A stretch of DNA of 64,000 nucleotides from positions 558,001 to 622,000 of the forward strand of contig CAWKGA010000001.1 in assembly GCA_963849095.1 (NCBI GenBank), given 5' to 3'. The translations under genes and the position numbers were made by a program. How positions within the stretch are numbered: position 1 is the stretch's first letter; each line of letters begins with the position of its first letter. The stretch comes from JASHUC01 sp963849095 (GTDB lineage Bacteria; Pseudomonadota; Gammaproteobacteria; Steroidobacterales; Steroidobacteraceae). Shown here one piece after another: positions 52,901 through 60,222 of this stretch. The notes beneath the pieces are model-generated. The model was not told the origin of the DNA, did not search any database, and saw nothing but the letters and a program-made list of their open reading frames with translations.

Positions 52901-54650
52901 GGGTGGTGAGCGCTCCAAGCTGGCCGGTGGACAGGGTGCTGAAGACGCTACCGCTGATCGAGCTCACGTCCTTGGTGCTGATCGCCCGCAGGTTCGTCGT
53001 CCCCAGGTTGTTCAGCGTGGTGCTCGTGAGATTGGAGACCTGGGCGGTGGTCAGCGCGGCGATGTCGTGGGTGGTGATCGCCTGCAGCTGGGCGCTGCTC
53101 AGGTTATTGAGCGCCGTGCTGCTGAGGCCCGCCACCTGCGCGCTGGTCAGCACGCCGACGTCCGCGGTGCTGACCGACTGCAGCTGGGTGGTGCCAGCGG
53201 CTCCCAGGGCGTTCAGCTGAGCGGTGCTCAGGACAGCGGCCTGCAGGGTCGTGAGCTGGGCGAGCTGCGCGGTGGACAGGGTGCTGATGGCGCCGGTGCT
53301 GACCCAGGCAACGTCCTTGGTGCTGATGGCCTGCAGCTGGGCCGTGCTCAGGTTGTTGAGCGTGGTGCTGTTGAGGCCCGCCACCTGCGAGGTGGTGAGC
53401 ACGTTGATGTCCGCCGTGGTGATGGCCTGCACCTGAGTGGTACCAGCCGCTCCCAGGGCGTTGATCTGACTGTAGAGCAGCGCTGCGGCCTGCAGCGTGG
53501 TGAGCGCTCCGAGCTGTCCGGTGGACAGGGTGCTGAAGACGCTACCGCTGATCGAGCTCACGTCCTTGGTGCTGATCGCCTGCAGGTTCGTCGTCCCCAG
53601 GTTGTTCAGCGTGGTGCTCGTGAGATTGGAGACCTGGGCGGTGGTCAGCGCGGCGATGTCCTTGGTGGTGATCGCCCGCAGCTGGGCGCTGCTCAAGTTG
53701 TTCAGCGCCGTACTGCTCAGGCCCGCCACCTGCGCGCTGGTCAACACGCCGATGTCCGCGGTGCTGACCGACTGCAGCTGGGTGGTGCCGGCAGCTCCCA
53801 GGGCGTTGATCTGAGTGTAGAGCAGGGCGGCGGCCTGCAGGGTCGTGAGCTGGGCGAGCTGGGCGGTGGACAGGGCGCTGAAGGCGCCGGTGGAGATCGA
53901 GCCAACGACCTTGGTGCTGATCGCCTGCAACTGCGCGGTGCTGAGGTTGTTCAGCGTGGTGCTGTTGAGACCCGCCACCTGCGAGGTGGTGAGCACGTTG
54001 ATGTCCGCGGTGGTGAGCGCCTGCAGCTGCGTGGTGCCGGCGGCTCCCAGGGCGTTCAGCTGAGCGGTGCTCAGGGCTGCGGCCTGCAGGGTGGTGAGCG
54101 CTCCAAGCTGGCCGGTGGACACCGTGCTCAAGACGCTGCCGCTGATCGAGCTCACGTCCTTGGTGCTGATCGCCTGCAGGTTGGTGGTCCCGAGGTTGTT
54201 CAGCGTGGTGCTCGTGAGATTGGAGACCTGGCCGGTGGTCAGGGCGGCGATGTCGTGGGTGGTGATCGCCTGCAGCTGGGCGCTGCTCAGGTTATTGAGC
54301 GCGGTGCTGCTGAGGCCCGCCACTTCAACGCTGGTCAGCGCACCGATGTCCGCCGTGCTGACGGCCTGCAGCTGAGTGCTGACAAACGCGTTCAGTGAGC
54401 CGGTGGACAATTGCGACGCGACGAGCAGCGCGATCTGCGTCGTGGAGATGTCTGCGGCCATGGCCGCAATCGCGGCCGAGCTGATGTCAACGATCGCCGC
54501 GCTCGATATCGCATTGATCTGCGCTGTGGAGAGCCGCGCAGCCTGAGCAGAAGATAGAACCTGCAGATCCGTGGACGTGAGAGATGCAATCTGGGTGGTG
54601 GTCAGTGCCCCAACTTGAGCCGGAGTCATCATCGAGATTATGGAAGACAT
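49950..54650 (-). CDS. Giant octapeptide-repeat protein (1566 aa) in the flagellar locus
   Basis: Nearly the whole protein is built of eight-residue units of pattern [LIV]-[ST]-[ST]-x-[QDT]-[LIV]-x-[ANSG], for example LSTAQLQA, LTTADINV and ISTKDVSS. Each 198-residue super-repeat has 22 octads and two 11-residue units (LGAAGTTQLQA type). The N-terminus is already repetitive and has no signal peptide or membrane helix; the tail ends IQYLDLSA. Composition is dominated by Ala, Ser, Thr, Leu and Gln, with many possible O-glycosylation sites and no cysteine. It lies after flaG with its own FliA-type promoter. I infer a filament-associated or flagellum-exported protein, but function is unknown. Some units alternate LSTAQLNA with LLYSQINA in a mosaic way. 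Confidence 0.85.
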   Translation of the reverse strand: MSSIISMMTPAQVGALTTTQIASLTSTDLQVLSSAQAARLSTAQINAISSAAIVDISSAAIAAMAADISTTQIALLVASQLSTGSLNAFVSTQLQAVSTADIGALTSVEVAGLSSTALNNLSSAQLQAITTHDIAALTTGQVSNLTSTTLNNLGTTNLQAISTKDVSSISGSVLSTVSTGQLGALTTLQAAALSTAQLNALGAAGTTQLQALTTADINVLTTSQVAGLNSTTLNNLSTAQLQAISTKVVGSISTGAFSALSTAQLAQLTTLQAAALLYTQINALGAAGTTQLQSVSTADIGVLTSAQVAGLSSTALNNLSSAQLRAITTKDIAALTTAQVSNLTSTTLNNLGTTNLQAISTKDVSSISGSVFSTLSTGQLGALTTLQAAALLYSQINALGAAGTTQVQAITTADINVLTTSQVAGLNSTTLNNLSTAQLQAISTKDVAWVSTGAISTLSTAQLAQLTTLQAAVLSTAQLNALGAAGTTQLQSVSTADVGVLTSAQVAGLSSTALNNLSSAQLQAITTHDIAALTTAQVSNLTSTTLNNLGTTNLRAISTKDVSSISGSVFSTLSTGQLGALTTLQAAALSTAQLNALGAAGTTQLQALTTANINVLTTSQVAGLNSTTLNNLSTAQLQSISTKVVASISTGAFSTLSTAQLAQLTTLQAAALSTAQLNALGAAGTTQLQSVSTADIGVLTSAQVAGLSSTALNNLSSAQLQAITTHDIAALTTGQVSNLTSTTLNNLGTTNLQAISTKDIASISGSVFSTLSTGQLGALTTLQAAALSTAQLNAVGAAGTTQLQALTTADINVLTTSQVAGLNSTTLNNLSTAQLQAISTKVVASISTGAFSALSTAQLAQLTTLQAAVLSTAQLNALGAAGTTQLQSVSTADIGVLTSAQVAGLSSTALNNLSSAQLQAITTKDIAALTTAQVSNLTSTTLNNLGTTNLQAISTKDVSSISGSVFSTLSTGQLGALTTRQAAALLYSQINALGAAGTTQVQAITTADINVLTTSQVAGLNSTALNNLSTAQLQAISTKVVGSISTGAFSALSTAQLAQLTTLQAAALSTTQLNALGAAGTTQLQSVSTADVGVLTSAQVAGLSSTALNNLSSAQLQAITTKDIAALTTAQVSNLTSTTLNNLGTTNLQAISTKDVSSISGSVFSTLSTGQLGALTTLQAAALSTAQLNALGAAGTTQVQAITTANINVLTTSQVAGLNSTTLNNLSTAQLQAISTKVVASISTGAFSALSTAQLAQLTTLQAAALSTAQLNALGAAGTTQLQSVSTADIGVLTSAQVAGLSSTALNNLSSAQLQAITTHDIVALTTGQVSNLTSTTLNNLGTTNLQAISTKDVSSISGSVFSTLSTGQLGALTTLQVAALLYTQINALGAAGTTQVQAITTADINVLTTSQVAGLNSTTLNNLSTAQLQSISTKDVAWVSTGAFSALSTAQLGQLTTLQTAALLYSQINALGAAGTTQMQAISTADIGVLTSAQVAGLNSTTLNNLSSAQLQAITTADIPSLSTVAISNLSTTQIGQFTSSQINVFTTAEVQAFGTNIQYLDLSA
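50197..54355. repeat. 594-bp tandem super-repeat, seven exact periods
   Basis: The marker GTGCTG within the repeat occurs at 50197, 50791, 51385, 51979, 52573, 53167, 53761 and 54355, always exactly 594 bases apart. So seven whole periods contain no insertion or deletion, and partial units continue on both sides. Copies differ by scattered substitutions. The smaller unit is 24 bases (8 codons). Confidence 0.97.
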
Positions 54651-54750
54651 GCACCACCGTCCCTAATTTGTCCATGGCGGCTTTCGGCCCGCCATCGCAG
54701 CTACGTAAGGTCAAACTCAGCCGGACCCCGCCGGGTCAGACCTGTTCATG

Positions 54751-54777
54751 GAATCGGCAAGGCTGCTGAAATCTTTA
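54751..54777 (-). promoter_or_regulatory. Sigma-28 (FliA) promoter of the octapeptide gene
   Basis: Read on the minus strand: TAAAGATT (54777-54770), 11 bases, then GCCGATTC (54758-54751). Against the FliA consensus TAAAGTTT-N11-GCCGATAA this is 7 of 8 and 6 of 8 with the exact spacing. The start codon is about 100 bases downstream, nearly the same distance as in the fliC promoter. Confidence 0.72.
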
Positions 54778-54905
54778 CGGGATCAGCCCGCTTATGGTCA
54801 GGCGGAAGAGTTATGCTCTTCAAACGGTGAAGCAGGTCACACGAGGCCTGCATTGAAAGTCCGAACCGCACTCGCATCGGACGTCGTGTCTCGGAAGTTC
54901 CGAGA

Positions 54906-55304
54906 TCAGGCGATCAGATCGAGAAGCACGTTGCCGCCGTCCGCCCACGCCGAGAGCATCTGCGCGAGCTGGATGCTGTCCTCGGTCGGGATCTGCTGGA
55001 CGATCTCGCCCGTCCAGGCATTCTTGATGACCGCCACCGTGAGCCCCGTCCCCGCGTCCGTTCGCAATTCGAGCGTACGGTTGACCTGAGCGAGATGAGC
55101 GTTGATCTGCTTCACCGCCGACTGCAGGGTCTGCGGGCTCGAGGGCTCCGCGACGCTTGACGCCTCTGCGGACGTCTCTACTTCAACCGGTGCGGGATCC
55201 GGACGCTTCTCGGCGGAGCCTTGCTTGTTGCGGCGGCCCGAGCCGAGATCGGGCATCGAGCCGGGAGTCCCGATGGGCCTGATACCGCCGATCTCTGATG
55301 CCAT
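54906..55304 (-). CDS. flaG: FlaG family flagellar protein
   Basis: FlaG is a small protein encoded near flagellin that affects filament length in some bacteria. The 132-residue product has a disordered N-terminal half (Pro/Glu-rich) and the FlaG core LQSAVKQINAHLAQVNRTLEL, DAGTGLTVAVIKNAWTGEIVQQIP. It is placed after fliS in the leftward series. The core matches the family well. Confidence 0.88.
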   Translation of the reverse strand: MASEIGGIRPIGTPGSMPDLGSGRRNKQGSAEKRPDPAPVEVETSAEASSVAEPSSPQTLQSAVKQINAHLAQVNRTLELRTDAGTGLTVAVIKNAWTGEIVQQIPTEDSIQLAQMLSAWADGGNVLLDLIA

Positions 55305-55369
55305 GCATCGCTCCCAGGAGAATATCGGTGCGCGGGCGGGAGCTGTCGCGGGACGCGGCCGTCCGCGGT

Positions 55370-55819
55370 CTAGGCCGGTGAGACAGCGGATGCGTCGGGT
55401 GCCGCCGCGGGGGCGCGCGCTTGCCGCACCTCCGGACCGATGGCGACCCAGGCGCCGCGAATGTCACCGAGCAGGCCCAGCACTTCGCTCACGCGGCCGG
55501 CATCGCTCTCAACATTGGCAAGCAGCAGCTGCCGCGCCATGTACTCGTACAGGTTGCTCAAATTCTGCGCGAGGGGGCCGCCCTGCTCGAGGTTGAGGCT
55601 CCCGCGCAGCTCCGCGATGAGGATCACACAGCTGTGCAGCAGCTTGGCCTTGCGAACGATATCGCCGCGCTCGATGCAGCCGCGCGCGGCGATGAGGCGC
55701 TCGATAGCCGCATCCATGAGCATCTGCACCAGTCCGTGAGGATCGGCGCCCGCGACGCCACCGTGGACCGAGATGCTGTTGTAGGCTGACAAGCCCGATT
55801 TCCGCCCGTAAACACTCAC
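55370..55819 (-). CDS. fliS: Flagellar export chaperone FliS
   Basis: FliS binds the C-terminus of unfolded flagellin and keeps it from polymerising before export. The 149-residue product has SAYNSISVHGGVAGADPHGLVQMLMDAAIERL, the family's N-terminal block broken into helices, and NLSNLYEYMARQLLLANVE. It lies between fliD and flaG, with the usual gene order. Confidence 0.93.
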   Translation of the reverse strand: MSVYGRKSGLSAYNSISVHGGVAGADPHGLVQMLMDAAIERLIAARGCIERGDIVRKAKLLHSCVILIAELRGSLNLEQGGPLAQNLSNLYEYMARQLLLANVESDAGRVSEVLGLLGDIRGAWVAIGPEVRQARAPAAAPDASAVSPA

Positions 55820-55888
55820 GTGGTCGCTCCGTCAAGTCCGCTTCAATGGAATTAACGGCCGTCGGACGGCTAACTTGAGCCGCCGAGC

Positions 55889-57340
55889 TCAGGCGTTGGG
55901 TATACCCTGAACCGTCGGGAGGCTCGCGAACGCCTGGGTCAAGTACGCGGAGGTGGTCTGCATCGAGGATAGCAGCGTGTTCAGGGACGAGTACTGCTCC
56001 GTCAGGCTCGCCGAGAGCGCCGCCATCTGGGTGTTGAGCTCGTTGCTCTGCTGAGTGAGGGCATTCTCCTGGGACACCAGGGTTTGGTTGGCGGCGGAGA
56101 TCGAGCCGTTCGCGGCGAGCGCCGAGGTGATCTGGGAGTTGAGGTTCGTGGCGACTCCGCTCGCGCCGCTGAACAGCTCGCTCACGGCGCTGAAGTTGGT
56201 CGATAGCGCGTTCGACAGCGTCGCCTGGTTGAGGCTCAGCGACCCATCGCTGTTGGCCGTGATGCCGATGCTCGCGAGCGAGTCGTAGGTGGAGGATCCC
56301 GTGTCGACGACGCTGTAGAGCGCACCCTGGATCTGATTCTCGATGCCGGAGAGCAGGGCACTGCCCATCATCGGTCCGGCCGTACTGGTCGTCGAGTCGT
56401 AGCTCCCCAGGGAGGAGAGGGAGCCGGCGAGCGTGTTGTAGGCGGAGACGAAGGCGCTGACGTTGGTCTCGATCGTCGCCGCGTCGGTGCTCACCGTCAG
56501 CGCGGCCGAGGTGTCGGTGGCGGTCGTTCCGGTGAGGTTCAGCGTCACGCCCGGGAGCGCGCTCGTGATCGTATTGCTCGAGCTCGTGGCAGCCACCCCG
56601 GCAACACTGAAGCTCGCATTCTGTGCCTGCGACTGCTGCGTGTAGCTGCCCGGGGCGGTGCTGCTGTAGGTGAGGGCGGCCAAGGCGCCCCCGGAGTCCG
56701 TTTCGCTGACCTCGATGGTGTTCGCTGCGCCCGTCAGCGTCGAGGAGAGCAGCAGGTAGGCGCCGCCGCTGCCCTGGAGCACGCTCGCCGTGACGCCTGG
56801 GTTGCCACTCGCCGAATTGATCGCGCTCGCAATCCCATCGAGCGTGTCGTCATCGCTGCCGATGTCGACGTTGAAGCTGGTGCTGCCGAGCGTCACCTGC
56901 AGGGTGCCGGTGCCGATCGCCGTGGTGCCGTCGCCGGCGAAGGCTCCCGAGAGCAGCTGTTCGGCCTGTGCGAGCTTCGAAACCGTCACCGCGTAGGTGC
57001 CCACCGGCGCGTCTGAGCTCGCCGTGGCCGTGAATACGGATTCATTGCTGCTGTTCGCCGTCTGGGTATTGAACGCGCTCGGCGAGTCGAGCGTGCTCAA
57101 CGAGGATTGGAACGTCGACAGGGCGCTCTGGAGTGTGCCGAGCGCGGAGATTTGCGTCGTGTCCGCCTCCGTCTGATTGGATATCAGAGTCTCCTGCGGG
57201 GTCTGGGCCGCGGTCACGAGCTCGGAGACGAGCGAGCTGACATCGATCACCGAGCCGCCGGCCGCCTCCGCGCTCGAGTTGCTGGCGATCGAGACCGGCA
57301 GCAATCCGTTCGCTGCACTATTGACGCTGCTCGTGCTCAT
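55889..57340 (-). CDS. fliD: Flagellar hook-associated protein 2 (filament cap) FliD
   Basis: FliD is the filament cap that guides flagellin assembly. ATG 57340 (MSTSSVNSAANGLLPVSIAS) is preferred over the longer frame to 57406, which adds an arginine-rich non-homologous start. N-terminal HAP2 features are VIDVSSLVSELVTAAQTPQ; the C-terminal block includes SLASIGITANSDGSLSLNQA and a terminal coiled coil. It has 483 residues. The fliC gene lies 106 bases upstream. Confidence 0.95.
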   Translation of the reverse strand: MSTSSVNSAANGLLPVSIASNSSAEAAGGSVIDVSSLVSELVTAAQTPQETLISNQTEADTTQISALGTLQSALSTFQSSLSTLDSPSAFNTQTANSSNESVFTATASSDAPVGTYAVTVSKLAQAEQLLSGAFAGDGTTAIGTGTLQVTLGSTSFNVDIGSDDDTLDGIASAINSASGNPGVTASVLQGSGGAYLLLSSTLTGAANTIEVSETDSGGALAALTYSSTAPGSYTQQSQAQNASFSVAGVAATSSSNTITSALPGVTLNLTGTTATDTSAALTVSTDAATIETNVSAFVSAYNTLAGSLSSLGSYDSTTSTAGPMMGSALLSGIENQIQGALYSVVDTGSSTYDSLASIGITANSDGSLSLNQATLSNALSTNFSAVSELFSGASGVATNLNSQITSALAANGSISAANQTLVSQENALTQQSNELNTQMAALSASLTEQYSSLNTLLSSMQTTSAYLTQAFASLPTVQGIPNA

Positions 57341-57446
57341 CGGTCGCTCTCTCCTTCTTCGGCGGCCAGAACGGCGGTGGGCGGGCGCCCTTCGACGCCC
57401 GCCCACCCGATCTGACTTGAGTTTACTTCGGTTCCGGACACGCCCG

Positions 57447-58850
57447 TTACGGCAGCTTCTGCAGCAGAGTCAAGATGTTTTGCGGAATCGTGTTGGCCTG
57501 CGCCACCATCGCCGTGCCCGCCTGTTGCAGGATCTGCGCCTGCGAGAGGTTCGATGTGGCCTGCGCGTAGTCCGTGTCCACGATCGCGCTCTTGGCGGCC
57601 GTGAGGTTCGTCGCGTCCGTGTTCAGGCCCGTGATGGAAGCCGAGAAGCGGTTCTGATAAGCACCGAGATCCGCGCTCGTGGTGGCGAGCTGTTGCAGCG
57701 CGTTGTCGATGGAGATCAGCACCAGGTTCGAGTCGTCCACGCTCAGCACGTCGGCATTGGACAGCGTGCTGGCGGCGGCGTTGCCGGTCAGGTCCGTGTT
57801 CAAATCCGAGCCCAGCGAGTAAGCGACGCCGTTGGTCGCGTTGTTGTTCGTGGCAGCGGTAGTGCCGAGTCCCAGGTCCGCGAGAGCGGTCGCGCCCGCA
57901 GTGAAGGTCGGCGCAGAGCCGCCGCTCGACCCGGCCACCGTCGCGATCGAGCCCGTGGCGTTCTCGAGGCCGATCTGCACCGACGTGGCCTCCGTGCCGT
58001 TGGCGGTGCTCAGGCTGATGCCGGTCCCCGCGCTGTTCACGGTCGCCACGATGTTCTGCGAGGAGCCGATCGCCTCGTTGATGGCGCTCGCGATGCTCGC
58101 GAGGTCGGTCGACTGGGTGCCCGTCAGCGTGACGGGGCCGGTATCGACCGTGGTTGCATTCGCCGCGGCAGCGGCGGCACCGGGGTCACCCGTCGTGTCG
58201 GCGGTGGCGGTTGCGCTGTAGGCCGGGGCAGTGCCGACCTCGATGGACAGCGTGACCGTATCGCCGTTGCTGATGTTGGGGGGAGTGCCGCCCGCATCAG
58301 CGGCATAGGCACTGGTCCCCGCCGTCGTGTAGTAGTTGCCGATGGCGTCGGTCGCTGCGCTCGCGATGGAGGAGACGCTGATGATCTGACCGGCGTTGGC
58401 GCCGATCTGGAAGTCCGCGCCCTGGAAGGAGCCATCGAGCAGGTTCACGCCGTTGAACTGCGTGTTGGCGGCGACGTTGTTGATGTCGGCGGCCAGCTGC
58501 GAGAACTGCGCGTTGAGGTCCTGGCGGTCGGACGAGCTATTCGTGGCGTTGAGCGACTCGACGGCGAGGTCGCGCATGGTCTGCAGGTCGTTCACGACCT
58601 CCGAGAGCGCCCCGGAGGCGGTCTGCGAGAGCGACACGCCGTCGTTCGCGTTCTGCGCAGCCTGATTGAGACCGTTGATCTGCGAGGTCATGCCTTGAGC
58701 GATCGCGTAGCCGGCAGCGTCGTCCGCGGCGGTATTGACGCGCAGGCCCGAGGACAACTGCTGCAGGGCAGTCGCCAGCTGCGCGCCCGACGCGGTCAGA
58801 TTGTTCTGCGCGACGAGCGAATCGATGTTCGTGTTGAGGACGAGTGCCAT
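57447..58850 (-). CDS. fliC: Flagellin
   Basis: Filament protein of 467 residues. The N-terminal D0/D1 segment (ALVLNTNIDSLVAQNNLTAS, LSSGLRVNTAADDAAGYAIA) and the C-terminal D1/D0 segment (LGAYQNRFSASITGL, AQANTIPQNILTLLQK) are highly conserved. The middle 250 residues are Ser/Thr/Ala-rich surface domain, with many possible glycosylation sites. It is transcribed from its own FliA-type promoter. Only one flagellin gene is present in the window. Confidence 0.97.
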   Translation of the reverse strand: MALVLNTNIDSLVAQNNLTASGAQLATALQQLSSGLRVNTAADDAAGYAIAQGMTSQINGLNQAAQNANDGVSLSQTASGALSEVVNDLQTMRDLAVESLNATNSSSDRQDLNAQFSQLAADINNVAANTQFNGVNLLDGSFQGADFQIGANAGQIISVSSIASAATDAIGNYYTTAGTSAYAADAGGTPPNISNGDTVTLSIEVGTAPAYSATATADTTGDPGAAAAAANATTVDTGPVTLTGTQSTDLASIASAINEAIGSSQNIVATVNSAGTGISLSTANGTEATSVQIGLENATGSIATVAGSSGGSAPTFTAGATALADLGLGTTAATNNNATNGVAYSLGSDLNTDLTGNAAASTLSNADVLSVDDSNLVLISIDNALQQLATTSADLGAYQNRFSASITGLNTDATNLTAAKSAIVDTDYAQATSNLSQAQILQQAGTAMVAQANTIPQNILTLLQKLP

Positions 58851-58945
58851 TGCCTGTGACTCCTGATGTTGCGTTCAGGCGCCGGACACCCGGTCCGTTG
58901 CGCCGCTACCGCTCGCGGCCCGAGGCCGCCTTCTGTTCAGGGTAT

Positions 58946-58972
58946 GTATCGGTGCGTCGCGCATGAACTTAA
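58946..58972 (-). promoter_or_regulatory. Sigma-28 (FliA) promoter of fliC
   Basis: Read on the minus strand: TTAAGTTC (58972-58965), 11 bases, ACCGATAC (58953-58946). This is 6 of 8 at each element with exact consensus spacing. It lies 96 bases before the flagellin start codon. Confidence 0.7.
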
Positions 58973-59026
58973 CCGCCGGAAGTTCCTATCGTCGGTGAAT
59001 CTGTCGAGCGCATCACAGTTCCGGCG

Positions 59027-60220
59027 TCAAGACAGGTAGTTGAAGAGCGAGAGCTTCGCGATGGAGGCGTACGACTGCTCGGCGGCCTGCAAAGCGAGCT
59101 CCTCCGTGCTGAGCTGGGTCGTCGCGGCGGCGTAGTCGGTGTCGGAGAGCTGGGAGACGGACGACTGCAGGGTCGTCTGCTCGCTCGTCGCGGCCGATTG
59201 CGCGGTGGTCACCGCATTGATCCGGGCGCCGACCGAGGCCTGGACGTTGTCGATGTTGTTGAGCGCATTGCTGATTTGCTGCGATGCACCACCGATCTGA
59301 GTCACGATCTGCCCGGAGGTCAGCGTCGTCGAGTTGAGGGTGGTGATGAGGCCCGAGAGGGCGCTGAATACGCTCGCAGTCCCGGCCGGTGCCACGGTGA
59401 ATTGATCGCCGGTCTGCGGTGTGCCGTTCACCGTGACCTCGATGCCGTCGAAGGCAATGGCGCTTCCGCTCGTGTACGCGCCGGACGTGACGACATTATC
59501 GTCGCTGTCGGTCACTTGATACTGGGTGGGGCTCGTGAACGAGATGGTGTAGGTCCCCGAATCCGACGCCCACAGGCTCGGGTCGGTGACCGTCCCGGGG
59601 TCGATCGAGCCGGTGCCGGTGTTGGTGGCGCCCGCCGCGGTCGTAAAGCTGCCGTTCCCGGTCGGAATGTTCATGAAGACGGAGCTGCCGGCGTCCCCCG
59701 ACGAGATGAATTGACCGGGGGCGATCTCGATCTGGCTCACGGCGTCGCTCCCGGAGTAGGTGACGGAGCTTGCGGACTGCGCGAACGGCTGGGTGCCGCT
59801 CGCCTCGCCCGCGAACAGATAATTACCGTTGGTGTCGGTGCTGTTCGAGATGGAGACGAGCTGCTGCAGCTGCTGCTCGAGCTCTGTCGCGATGTCCTGG
59901 CGGTCGGTGGACGTGAGCGCCCCGTTGTTGGCCTCGGTCGCGAGGCTCTGCGCGCTCTGCAGTACGTTCGTGGCATTGGTGAGCGCCTGCTCCTCGAGCG
60001 TGAGATTGGAGCTCGCCGAGTTGCCGTTGGTCACGTACTGCTGGGACGCCGAGAGCTGGACGTTGAGCTGGTTCACCTCGGACATGGCCACCGGATTGTC
60101 GGCGGCGTTCTGCAGCTGCAGTCCGGTGGACAGCTGGTTCTGCGTCTGCGACATGTCGGTCTCGAGCGCCTGGATGTCGGCGAGCGCATCGTTCTGGAAG
60201 GTGACACTCGAGATATTCAT
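59027..60220 (-). CDS. flgL: Flagellar hook-associated protein 3 FlgL
   Basis: FlgL is the second hook-filament junction protein. The 397-residue product starts MNISSVTFQNDALADIQALE and has flagellin-like ends (LSTGLQLQNAADNPVAMSEV; LSDTDYAAATTQLSTEELAL). The central domain (about 190-290) resembles one in FlgK: TDPSLWASDSGTYTISFTSP, VTSGAYTSGSAIAFDGIEV. It begins 2 bases after the flgK stop. Confidence 0.95.
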   Translation of the reverse strand: MNISSVTFQNDALADIQALETDMSQTQNQLSTGLQLQNAADNPVAMSEVNQLNVQLSASQQYVTNGNSASSNLTLEEQALTNATNVLQSAQSLATEANNGALTSTDRQDIATELEQQLQQLVSISNSTDTNGNYLFAGEASGTQPFAQSASSVTYSGSDAVSQIEIAPGQFISSGDAGSSVFMNIPTGNGSFTTAAGATNTGTGSIDPGTVTDPSLWASDSGTYTISFTSPTQYQVTDSDDNVVTSGAYTSGSAIAFDGIEVTVNGTPQTGDQFTVAPAGTASVFSALSGLITTLNSTTLTSGQIVTQIGGASQQISNALNNIDNVQASVGARINAVTTAQSAATSEQTTLQSSVSQLSDTDYAAATTQLSTEELALQAAEQSYASIAKLSLFNYLS

Positions 60221-60222
60221 GG

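Noticed and set aside
50197..54355. CRISPR-like or satellite array
   Set aside because: There are no unique spacers; the units are contiguous coding repeats in phase with a single long reading frame.
52473..54398. 641-codon forward open frame antisense to the octapeptide gene (also 50691-51866)
   Set aside because: The repeat is exactly in phase (594 = 3 x 198), so any stop-free antisense unit stays open over all copies. The product is an arginine/glycine-rich shadow with no start signal.
57177..58859. 560-codon forward frame opposite flagellin
   Set aside because: Flagellin is certain on the minus strand; the forward product is Arg/Val-rich with no domain.
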